A stretch of DNA of 5,687 nt from Burkholderiales bacterium UBA6064. Lineage in GTDB: Bacteria > Pseudomonadota > Gammaproteobacteria > Burkholderiales > Burkholderiaceae_B. Numbering within the stretch: position 1 is the first letter of the stretch; each line of letters starts with the position of its first letter. Shown in pieces: positions 1 to 4,409 of this stretch. The notes under the pieces were generated by a model. It was not told the origin of the DNA, searched no databases, and saw only the letters and a list, made by a program, of their open reading frames with translations. Position numbers and translations under genes: made by a program. Where the stretch lies: contig DIYC01000128.1 in the NCBI GenBank assembly GCA_002428895.1, forward strand, positions 1-5,687, read 5' to 3'.

Positions 1-95
1 AGTACTACTTTGAGGCTTATTTGGTGTTGGCAGTTATTTATTGGTTTTATTGTTCTCTAATTAGCCGACTTGGAGCTCGCGTTCAGTCGGCTTGA
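1..95 (+). CDS. 3' end of a probable polar amino-acid ABC-transporter permease (partial)
   Basis: An open frame enters from the left edge (first whole codon at base 3) and ends at TGA 93-95, giving about 30 C-terminal residues. They begin YYFEAYLVLAVIYWFYC, a hydrophobic segment, and continue into a short basic tail (ISRLGARVQSA). An aromatic/Glu start, a membrane helix with a Tyr-Trp pair, and an S-x-L plus Arg-containing tail are typical of the last transmembrane helix of HisM/GlnP/ArtQ-type permeases, which form the membrane channel of polar amino-acid importers. The call rests on this short tail only. The gene runs toward the minus-strand gene at 83-655 and overlaps its 3' end by 13 bp. 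Another small inner-membrane protein could end in a similar way. Confidence 0.55.
   Translation, partial: YYFEAYLVLAVIYWFYCSLISRLGARVQSA
63..92. repeat. Inverted repeat shared by two convergent gene ends
   Basis: AGCCGACT (63-70) and AGTCGGCT (85-92) form a perfect 8-bp stem around a 14-nt loop. The loop contains a further GAGCTC palindrome. The repeat covers the last codons of the plus-strand permease and the last codons and TGA of the minus-strand gene. Neither strand has a run of T after the stem, so it is not a standard intrinsic terminator. It could act as a weak bidirectional terminator or protect mRNA 3' ends. Confidence 0.5.
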
Positions 96-655
96 TACCA
101 AATGAATGCCGCGTTATCGAATCCTTTTCTGCGTTCTTCGCGGGCATTTTCTAGAAAATTAGCAATCAGTTTGGCATAAGTTTCTTTTTTTGATTGGCTG
201 TCTGGAAATGAGCGTAGCAAGCTAATGCTGAAATATCGCACGGTTAAATAAGATTGTTCGCAGAAGGTGCTCCACAGGGGGTCGTTTTTAAGAATTTGTT
301 CAACTGAGTCGTTAAGGCCAATTTGAAAGTTAATATAATCAGAAATACTCATGGTGTTGAGTAATTCCATCATGTTGTGTTCAATTAAATTAGCTTGAAT
401 GTTTGCCGGTGCTCTGACTTTAAATGCATCCAATAAACGTTGAATCATGTCTTCGTTGATTAGCTCAACGGGTGAACCATGAATTAATTTGATTTTGCTT
501 AAATCAACTAAAAATTGAATCGCAAATTGATTGTTGGTATTTTTGCTGCTTAAACCCCAGCAACAACCAAGAATTTGATAGAGTGTTTCTCGTTCAAAAG
601 CATGTGAAAAAGGGTCTGAGGCTATGATGCGGTGTGATGGTGCAAAAATCGACAT
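83..655 (-). CDS. Unrecognised soluble protein, about 190 residues
   Basis: I do not recognise this protein. The frame is open from an ATG at 721, but the ATG at 655 (MSIFAPSHR...) is the preferred start. The 22 codons before it give an odd Cys/His/Lys-rich peptide, the ATG at 721 follows a stop codon directly and has no Shine-Dalgarno sequence, and the ATG at 655 has a weak GAG about 10 nt upstream. The product has no signal peptide or membrane segment. It looks mainly alpha-helical, with a Gly-Cys-Cys-Trp-Gly motif near residue 31, an acidic/hydrophobic middle and a basic stretch (NAREERRKGF) near the C terminus, ending in WYQAD. The tRNA-Arg gene lies upstream on the same strand and the downstream neighbour is convergent, so it is probably monocistronic. 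A 15-bp palindrome at 703-717 lies where its promoter would be. It is probably a real gene: the frame is long, and the composition from residue 23 onward is ordinary for a protein. Confidence 0.7.
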   Translation of the reverse strand: MSIFAPSHRIIASDPFSHAFERETLYQILGCCWGLSSKNTNNQFAIQFLVDLSKIKLIHGSPVELINEDMIQRLLDAFKVRAPANIQANLIEHNMMELLNTMSISDYINFQIGLNDSVEQILKNDPLWSTFCEQSYLTVRYFSISLLRSFPDSQSKKETYAKLIANFLENAREERRKGFDNAAFIWYQAD

Positions 656-702
656 GATGCGTAAACTCGTGAGACATTTTGAGTGAGTATGGCAGCAAAT
701 AA

Positions 703-717
703 GTGATTTAGAATCAC
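703..717. promoter_or_regulatory. 15-bp palindrome upstream of the unknown gene, possible operator
   Basis: GTGATT (703-708), a 3-nt centre and AATCAC (712-717) form a perfect palindrome. It is 48-62 bp upstream of the preferred ATG at 655, a common place for a repressor or activator site. The half-sites resemble TGTGA/TCACA, but the spacer is one base too long for a CRP site. No clear -35/-10 pair is visible nearby. The regulatory role is inferred from position and symmetry alone. Confidence 0.3.
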
Positions 718-731
718 ACATTTAAGTGGGT

Positions 732-760
732 AGTACCAAAGAGGTAAATGACTTGGTACT
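732..760. repeat. Inverted repeat downstream of the tRNA gene
   Basis: AGTACCAA (732-739) and TTGGTACT (753-760) form an 8-bp stem with a 13-nt loop, about 15 bp beyond the encoded CCA of the tRNA. As RNA from the tRNA promoter it would fold into a hairpin followed by ACCCACUUAA, with no U-run. It may mark the 3' end of the tRNA precursor or be a weak terminator. Confidence 0.4.
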
Positions 761-774
761 GTGCCTGAGTTAGC

Positions 775-849
775 TGGCCTGCCCGTCAGGAATCGAACCT
801 GAACCACAGCCTTCGGAGGGCTGTATGATATCCATTTCACCACGGGCAG
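775..849 (-). tRNA. tRNA-Arg (anticodon CCG), CCA encoded
   Basis: A full cloverleaf folds on the minus strand. The acceptor stem is CTGCCCG/CGGGCAG (7 perfect pairs, C1-G72), the discriminator is G and CCA is encoded at 775-777. The D-stem GTGA/TCAT includes one G-U pair and has an 8-nt loop containing TGGA. The anticodon stem is CAGCC/GGCTG with loop CTCCGAA, which puts anticodon CCG at 814-816 and makes this an arginine tRNA reading CGG. The variable region has 4 nt, and the T-stem TCAGG/CCTGA carries loop TTCGAAT. The D-arm resembles that of minor arginine tRNAs more than the usual bacterial tRNA-Arg(CCG). A C1-G72 pair is unusual for arginine tRNAs and more familiar from proline tRNAs, but the anticodon is unambiguous. 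Confidence 0.95.
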
Positions 850-860
850 CATGGCGCAAA

Positions 861-891
861 ACTATAACATACATTTAACGGATCTGTTGAA
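861..891 (-). promoter_or_regulatory. Probable promoter of the tRNA-Arg gene
   Basis: On the minus strand an extended -10 element TGTTATAGT (869-861) lies just upstream of the tRNA, with a weak -35 candidate TTCAAC (891-886) 19 bp away. The bases between the -10 and the expected start include GCGCC (857-853). Such a G+C-rich discriminator is known from stringently controlled stable-RNA promoters. The predicted start leaves a leader of only about 4-5 nt before the mature tRNA. Confidence 0.5.
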
Positions 892-925
892 TAGGCCTTG
901 CAGATTGGGCCATCCGATCGAAGGA

Positions 926-1600
926 TTAAGCAAACAGCGCTTGCCTAAAACGCATTCGAATAAGTAACCCTGGATTTTGGTTAATGGCTTGTACCTCGCC
1001 GTGGTGTAAGGTAATGGCTTTGTGGACAATCGCTAAACCTAATCCATGGCCTGCATGGTCACCGGTTTTAAAAAAAGGTTCAAATAGATAGGGCATGGCT
1101 TTAGGATCGATGCCAGGCCCTTGGTCGAGCACATCAATTTGTAACGAGTTGTTGACCAGGTTAGCAGAAACCGTAATTGTTTTGCCTTCTGGGGTATGGC
1201 GTATGGCGTTGCGAATTACATTTTCAAATGCGCTATGCAGTGCGTTGGCGTTGCAGAGTGCTACCCAGGATTTTAATTGGATGTTGCTGATTACAATTCG
1301 ATTCAGTTGTTCAGCTTCAAACTGAGCATCTTGAAGAACGTTTTCAAGTAGTTCAATTAAATCTTCTTTATTAAAATCGGGTTGAAATTGTTTACTTTCT
1401 AGGCGTGATAAAACTAACAGTTGTCCAATTAAATGATCTAGACGTTCTGCTTCATATTCAATTCGGTTTAAACTGCTGTCTATTTGGTTGGGTGATTGTC
1501 TGGCTAAACCCACTGCTAGGTTAAGCCGAGTAAGTGGCGAGCGTAATTCATGAGAAACATCGTGCAATAATGATTTTTGTTGTTCAATTTGTGTTTCTAA
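926..1600 (-). CDS. C-terminal fragment of the CpxA-like kinase: DHp and ATPase domains, probably untranslated
   Basis: This is the in-frame continuation after the internal stop. It carries all the catalytic parts of a histidine kinase: H-box HDVSHELRSPLTRL, N-box ENVIRNAIRHTP, G1 DQGPGI, F-box FEPFF and G2 GHGLGLAI, ending RQALFA. The first possible start is a TTG at 1567, one codon before the H-box. The A-rich sequence before it has no Shine-Dalgarno motif, and starting there would remove part of the dimerisation helix. The only Met in the frame is close to the F-box. Expression as a separate soluble kinase is therefore unlikely; the fragment should be read as the lost half of the gene at 926-2290. 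Confidence 0.45.
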   Translation of the reverse strand, partial: LETQIEQQKSLLHDVSHELRSPLTRLNLAVGLARQSPNQIDSSLNRIEYEAERLDHLIGQLLVLSRLESKQFQPDFNKEDLIELLENVLQDAQFEAEQLNRIVISNIQLKSWVALCNANALHSAFENVIRNAIRHTPEGKTITVSANLVNNSLQIDVLDQGPGIDPKAMPYLFEPFFKTGDHAGHGLGLAIVHKAITLHHGEVQAINQNPGLLIRMRFRQALFA

Positions 1601-2290
1601 TTAATTGGCCATGTGGTCAAAGCCAGTTAGTAGTGCGCCTATTTCGCCAGCAATTGCTTTGCCATTCGTTAAACGAGTTTCAAGTTCACCTGCAGACACT
1701 TTTTTAAAGCCGTCTTTAAGTCGTGTAAATGGTTTGCTGGTGGTGTAAGCCAGTAGGCCAGCAAATAAAAAACTGGCTAATATCGAACTGGCAATAATGA
1801 CAAACTCAGTGCTTCCTAAGTGGAGCTCTGTTGGATTCGATGAATTTGAGGGTGTAATCGCGGTTTGTTCTTGTTCGTCGATGGGTTTAAGAATAAATAC
1901 TGCCCAGTGTTCACCTTCGGGGGTTTTTGTTTTTAGTAAACCCCTTTGAGGTGGATCGGTCGAGGTAATGCCCTTAGTTAATGCAATTCGTAAGTCTTCG
2001 GGTATGTCGCGATTTAATAATTCTTCACCTTTGGTGTTTAAGGCGTAAATCGAAATGGGTTTATCCGTTTGAAATGCCATTCGTTGAAGAAAGTCTTTGA
2101 GTGCTTGTGAGCCTTCATGTTGCAATACAATTTTAGCGGTTTCTAGAAAAAATTGAATATTGGGCCCATGGGCTAAGCGCACATCGACTGGAGGCTTTTC
2201 AAATGCTTTGAGTGCGCTGAAGGTAGCCACAGAAGCAAAAATTAAGCATCCCCAGAAGGTTAAAAAGAATTTCCAAAATAGGCGCCCCAT
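1601..2290 (-). CDS. N-terminal fragment of the CpxA-like kinase: sensor plus HAMP, no kinase core
   Basis: This is what would be translated if the TAA at 1603-1601 is real: 229 residues with a short N-terminal membrane helix (LFWKFFLTFWGCLIFASVA), a periplasmic domain of about 135 residues, a second helix (FVIIASSILASFLFAGLLAY) and a HAMP region ending at FDHMAN. It contains no phospho-acceptor His and no ATP-binding domain, so it cannot signal by phosphorylation. The stop context is TAAT, a strong termination tetranucleotide in E. coli, so efficient readthrough is unlikely. If stable, the fragment would sit in the inner membrane and might still bind periplasmic partners (inference). Confidence 0.6.
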   Translation of the reverse strand: MGRLFWKFFLTFWGCLIFASVATFSALKAFEKPPVDVRLAHGPNIQFFLETAKIVLQHEGSQALKDFLQRMAFQTDKPISIYALNTKGEELLNRDIPEDLRIALTKGITSTDPPQRGLLKTKTPEGEHWAVFILKPIDEQEQTAITPSNSSNPTELHLGSTEFVIIASSILASFLFAGLLAYTTSKPFTRLKDGFKKVSAGELETRLTNGKAIAGEIGALLTGFDHMAN

Positions 2291-2301
2291 GATCGCCGAA
2301 G

Positions 2302-2991
2302 TTAAGCAGGGCTAAGTTGATAGCCTTGACCACGAATGGTGTGCAGCGCCAATCCATGGTTTGCACCTTCGGTTAAATCAAGTTTATTACGAATGCTACT
2401 GATATGTACATCGACTGACCGATCGTAACGCGCTAAGGGGCGACCTAGACCTAATTCACTCAGGTTTGCCTTGTTCACGATTTCTCCTTGATAGCGTAGC
2501 AACACTTCGAGCAAATTAAATTCAGCACTGGTTAAATTCAGTTTGTTGCCACTGAGTGTCGCCACTCGGCGAACGGTGTCGAGTTGAAGCTGACCAAGCG
2601 AGGTAATGGGCTCAGAGGAAGGGGAGGGATGTTGACTACGCCTCAAAATTGCGCGAATACGTGCCACAATTTCTCGTGGGTTGCAGGGTTTTGCCACGTA
2701 GTCATCGGCGCCTAATTCAAGACCAATAATTCGATCTACATCGTCACCTTTGGCGGTTAACATGAGCACTGGGGTATTGAGTTTTTTGCGGACTTCTCGT
2801 AGCGTTTCTAGTCCGCTTTGATCAGGCATCATGATGTCGAGAATTAAAAGGTCATAGTGGTTTTGTTGTAATTTGTTAATACCATCTTGTGCAGCGCTGG
2901 AAAAATCAGCTTCAAAGCCTTCGCCTTGCAAGTAAGTTGCCAGCATGTTACCAAGTTCGGTGTCATCGTCAATTTGTAAAATTCGGGTCAT
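2302..2991 (-). CDS. cpxR: CpxR-like OmpR-family response regulator
   Basis: This is a DNA-binding response regulator, predicted to control envelope-stress genes after phosphorylation by its partner kinase. Numbered from ATG 2991 (229 residues; E. coli CpxR has 232), it starts MTRILQIDDD. The receiver has the acidic pocket Asp8-Asp9-Asp10, phospho-acceptor Asp52 in LLILDIMMPD, the switch Thr79 (LMLTAKG) and Lys101 (VAKP). A linker of about 25 residues leads to a winged-helix domain (about 130-227) with the CpxR-like stretch LGLGRPLARYDRSVDVHISS. The frame extends upstream to ATGs at 2997 and 3036. I prefer 2991 because the receiver fold begins there and a start at 3036 would leave an mRNA leader of only about 10 nt; none of the three has a clear Shine-Dalgarno sequence. 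It is first in an operon with the kinase gene, 11 nt downstream. All phosphorylation residues are present, so the regulator itself looks functional. Confidence 0.9.
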   Translation of the reverse strand: MTRILQIDDDTELGNMLATYLQGEGFEADFSSAAQDGINKLQQNHYDLLILDIMMPDQSGLETLREVRKKLNTPVLMLTAKGDDVDRIIGLELGADDYVAKPCNPREIVARIRAILRRSQHPSPSSEPITSLGQLQLDTVRRVATLSGNKLNLTSAEFNLLEVLLRYQGEIVNKANLSELGLGRPLARYDRSVDVHISSIRNKLDLTEGANHGLALHTIRGQGYQLSPA

Positions 2992-3053
2992 GTTCATGTG
3001 GTTAAGGTATTTAACGGGCGTGTTAAGAGTCGACATAAGGTGATTGTAGTTTT

Positions 3054-3088
3054 ACTATAACAATTTATGTGCTTTAAAACGGTTTTAA
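3054..3088 (-). promoter_or_regulatory. Probable promoter and palindromic operator of the regulator-kinase operon
   Basis: On the minus strand an extended -10 TGTTATAGT (3062-3054) is identical to the one before the tRNA gene. There is no good -35 hexamer at the right distance. Instead, a perfect palindrome TTAAAAC-G-GTTTTAA (3074-3088) occupies the -35 zone. A GTAAA motif overlaps the end of the -10 (3055-3051). An extended -10 lacking a -35, with an operator in the -35 region, suggests a promoter dependent on or blocked by a regulator. The regulator is unknown; autoregulation would be typical of Cpx systems. Confidence 0.45.
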
Positions 3089-3173
3089 TCGTTGTTTTGT
3101 TTGTTTGCCAACCTTTTAAGTAGGACTTGCATTTTATGTATGTTCTTAATCCAGGCCTGAAATGAAGTGTGGG

Positions 3174-3216
3174 TTTACTTAAATTGAGTTAATTTTACAA
3201 ATCGAAGTGATATATT
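3174..3216 (+). promoter_or_regulatory. Candidate promoter of the lipoprotein-hslR operon with two GTAAA motifs
   Basis: TATATT (3211-3216) can serve as a -10; the hexamer 17 bp upstream (GTTAAT, 3188-3193) is a poor -35. On the opposite strand, GTAAA occurs at 3178-3174 and again at 3198-3194, exactly 20 bp apart (two helical turns), flanking this -35 zone. The CpxR box known from E. coli is two GTAAA half-sites separated by about 5 bp, so the spacing here (15 bp between them) is not canonical. The promoter is a weak call, and regulation by the neighbouring CpxR-like protein is a hypothesis. Confidence 0.3.
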
Positions 3217-3248
3217 GGAGCATCATTCATCATGGATATTCACACTTA

Positions 3249-3926
3249 ATGGTCAAGTTTTCAGCCAAATTTTTTTGGATTTTCGCTAGCCTAAAAGTGA
3301 TATTAATTCTTTTGGCCTGTGTTTTACTGATTGCATGTAATCCTAGAGCGAGTTTAAATGATGACAATCTACTGAATGGTGCGCGTGGTGAAACTTACGC
3401 ACTTGGTCATGCCGCTTTGTGTGCAAGAATACCTTCAATTGAAGCGATTGAATTATTTGCTCGTGGTGAGATTCCTGAAAACAGTGCTATGGGACAAACT
3501 GTTAAGGCTTGGGATTTATCGGGTTTACTGAATATTTTTCAAGCGGCTGATGGTCGCTGGGTGGTCATGCCCTCAGAGGGTTTGCAAACCCTTGAGGGTA
3601 TTCATTTTAGAAAAAATGCGTCTGGTCAAAATGATGCAATTTGTTTTGGGCGCCTATGGATTGAGCGTTTAGTTGAATACCGTAAAGACAAGCCTATGGG
3701 TCTTGAGCAGGCTGTCTCGGCGCGGTTTGTCGCTTCTTTGAAAGAACCAGGTTTGTTAAAACACTTTCGAACACTGAAGTTAGAGCCCTTTGATCCCACT
3801 GTGTTTACTTTAACAGCCGGAACGGCGTTTGGTGAAGATTTATTCCCAAATTTTACGATCGATATTGCTTTACATCCTACCTCTTTGGGCTGGGTGTTGG
3901 CGCGAAATCAGATTGGAAATAATTAA
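3249..3926 (+). CDS. Uncharacterised lipoprotein, about 225 residues
   Basis: The frame is open from a GTG at 3207, but ATG 3249 is preferred because it places a basic N terminus (MVKFSAKFF) directly before a hydrophobic stretch that ends in the lipobox LIAC, with the lipidated Cys at residue 30. The next residue is Asn, not Asp, so by the Lol rule of E. coli the outer membrane is the expected destination. The mature part (about 195 residues) has no further membrane helix. It contains two Cys (58 and 132) that could form a periplasmic disulfide, and a C-terminal half with a TVFTLTAGTAFGEDLFPNF segment. I do not recognise the family. No good Shine-Dalgarno sequence precedes the ATG. hslR follows after 9 bp, so the two are probably co-transcribed; the regulator operon is divergent. 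A strong inverted repeat (3567-3601) lies within the coding sequence. Confidence 0.8.
   Translation: MVKFSAKFFWIFASLKVILILLACVLLIACNPRASLNDDNLLNGARGETYALGHAALCARIPSIEAIELFARGEIPENSAMGQTVKAWDLSGLLNIFQAADGRWVVMPSEGLQTLEGIHFRKNASGQNDAICFGRLWIERLVEYRKDKPMGLEQAVSARFVASLKEPGLLKHFRTLKLEPFDPTVFTLTAGTAFGEDLFPNFTIDIALHPTSLGWVLARNQIGNN
3567..3601. repeat. Long imperfect inverted repeat inside the lipoprotein gene
   Basis: CCCTCAGAGGGTTTG (3570-3584) is followed at once by CAAACCCTTGAGGG (3585-3598). The halves are complementary apart from a single bulged G (3576). Flanking bases 3567-3569 and 3599-3601 add two more pairs and a G-U. In RNA this could form a stem of roughly 15 bp with a tight TTGCAA-type loop. 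The first arm alone is also a small palindrome (CCCTC-A-GAGGG). It encodes residues 107-117 (MPSEGLQTLEG). No T-run follows, so it is not an intrinsic terminator. Confidence 0.75.
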
Positions 3927-3935
3927 GAGGTTGAT

Positions 3936-4400
3936 GTGTCTAAAGCTCAACATAACAAATTAAAATCAAATCAACATGGTATGCCCTTAGTGCAACAAGC
4001 CGAGACGGACAAAGTAAGAATTGATAAATGGTTGTGGGCTGCGCGTTTTTTTAAAACACGTACCTTAGCAACTCAGCAAGTTGAAGGTGGTAAAGTGAAA
4101 TGTAATGATAAACGGGTTAAACCTGCTCACCTGGTTCAGGTTGGTGACACGTTGCATATTCCAAAAGGTTGGGACGAAGTGATTGTTTTAATCACGGCGT
4201 TAGCAGAACGTCGAGGTAGCTCCAGTGTAGCACACACTTTATATCAAGAAACGGAACAAAGCATACAAAAACGCCAAGAGCGGGCTGCTAATCGAGCTTT
4301 ATTCCGAGATCCAGCGCAAGAAATTAAAGCGCGACCTACTAAACGTGATCGCCGAGAGCTTGAAGATTGTCGTTGGAAGTCATCTTCATCGTCACGGTGA
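3936..4400 (+). CDS. hslR: Hsp15-like ribosome-associated S4-domain protein
   Basis: This is a homologue of E. coli Hsp15, a heat-shock protein that binds free 50S subunits still carrying a nascent chain and helps recycle them. The S4 RNA-binding domain (about 27-88) contains the family stretch RIDKWLWAARFFKTRTLA, then EGGKV and the VGDTL turn. The Arg/Lys-rich tail with LYQETEQSIQKRQER and KRDRRELE matches the Hsp15 C-terminal region. The start is GTG 3936, five bases after AAGAGG, an excellent Shine-Dalgarno sequence that overlaps the stop codon of the upstream lipoprotein gene. This gives 154 residues, about 20 more than E. coli Hsp15, mostly as an N-terminal extension. An internal ATG (residue 16) would give a more typical length but has no ribosome-binding site. 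The protein ends in a Ser-rich stretch (KSSSSSR). The 3' end faces the convergent tlpA-like gene with only 9 bp between, and no clear terminator is visible. Confidence 0.92.
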   Translation: MSKAQHNKLKSNQHGMPLVQQAETDKVRIDKWLWAARFFKTRTLATQQVEGGKVKCNDKRVKPAHLVQVGDTLHIPKGWDEVIVLITALAERRGSSSVAHTLYQETEQSIQKRQERAANRALFRDPAQEIKARPTKRDRRELEDCRWKSSSSSR

Positions 4401-4409
4401 TTCAGTTTT

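Larger units (their letters stand above)
926..2290 (-). pseudogene. cpxA: CpxA-like sensor histidine kinase gene interrupted by an in-frame TAA
   Basis: Reading from ATG 2290 to TAA 926-928 gives 454 codons, close to E. coli CpxA (457 residues), with one internal stop at codon 230 (bases 1603-1601). Frame is kept throughout: the stop is followed in the same frame by LETQIEQQKSLL and then HDVSHELRSPLTRL. In order the frame encodes TM1 (about 5-27), a periplasmic sensor region (28-162), TM2 (163-183), HAMP (184-236), the H-box with phospho-acceptor His247, the N-box (Asn361), G1 (DQGPGI, Asp389), the F-box (FEPFF) and G2 (GHGLGL, about 414-419). Intact kinases commonly have Gln or Glu at the stop position, so a single substitution such as CAA to TAA explains it; no indel is needed. 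ATG 2290 is 11 nt after the regulator's stop codon, with no good Shine-Dalgarno sequence, which suggests translational coupling. The absence of other damage points to a very recent mutation, a strain polymorphism or a sequence error. Confidence 0.85.

Noticed and set aside
703..717. CRP binding site
   Set aside because: The half-sites resemble TGTGA/TCACA but the spacer is 7 bp where CRP needs 6, and the first T of the left half is absent.
656..721. N-terminal extension of the unknown protein from ATG 721
   Set aside because: It has no Shine-Dalgarno sequence, a stop codon directly precedes it, the peptide is unusually Cys-rich, and a palindrome lies within it.
622..852. Minus-strand open frame of 76 codons across the tRNA region
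   Set aside because: It covers the complete tRNA-Arg gene and the start of the unknown gene in another frame; the peptide has no protein-like features.
850..925. Terminator after the kinase gene
   Set aside because: A GGCC...GGCC pair is present but short and has no T-run; the space is better explained by the tRNA promoter.
1095..1325. Plus-strand open frame of 76 codons
   Set aside because: It is antisense to the kinase ATPase domain, where conserved motifs show the real coding strand.
926..1567. Independent soluble histidine kinase starting at TTG 1567
   Set aside because: No Shine-Dalgarno sequence precedes it, the start falls one codon before the H-box, and the in-frame sequence upstream continues the kinase (LETQIEQQKSLL), so this is the downstream part of a broken gene.
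1601..1603. Reassigned stop codon or efficient programmed readthrough
   Set aside because: TAA is used as the normal terminator for several genes in the window (regulator, lipoprotein, dolP, tlpA-like), and the context TAAT favours termination. No recoding structure was noticed after the stop.
1920..1944. GGGGTTT/AAACCCC inverted repeat in the kinase gene
   Set aside because: A 7-bp stem with an 11-nt loop in coding sequence is weak, and nothing in its position suggests a function.
3207..3248. GTG start for the lipoprotein
   Set aside because: It would add 14 His/Tyr/Ile-rich residues before a complete signal peptide and would overlap the candidate -10 element.
3934..3963. ATG at 3934, two bases before the hslR GTG
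   Set aside because: Its frame stops after nine codons; the GTG frame encodes the S4 protein.
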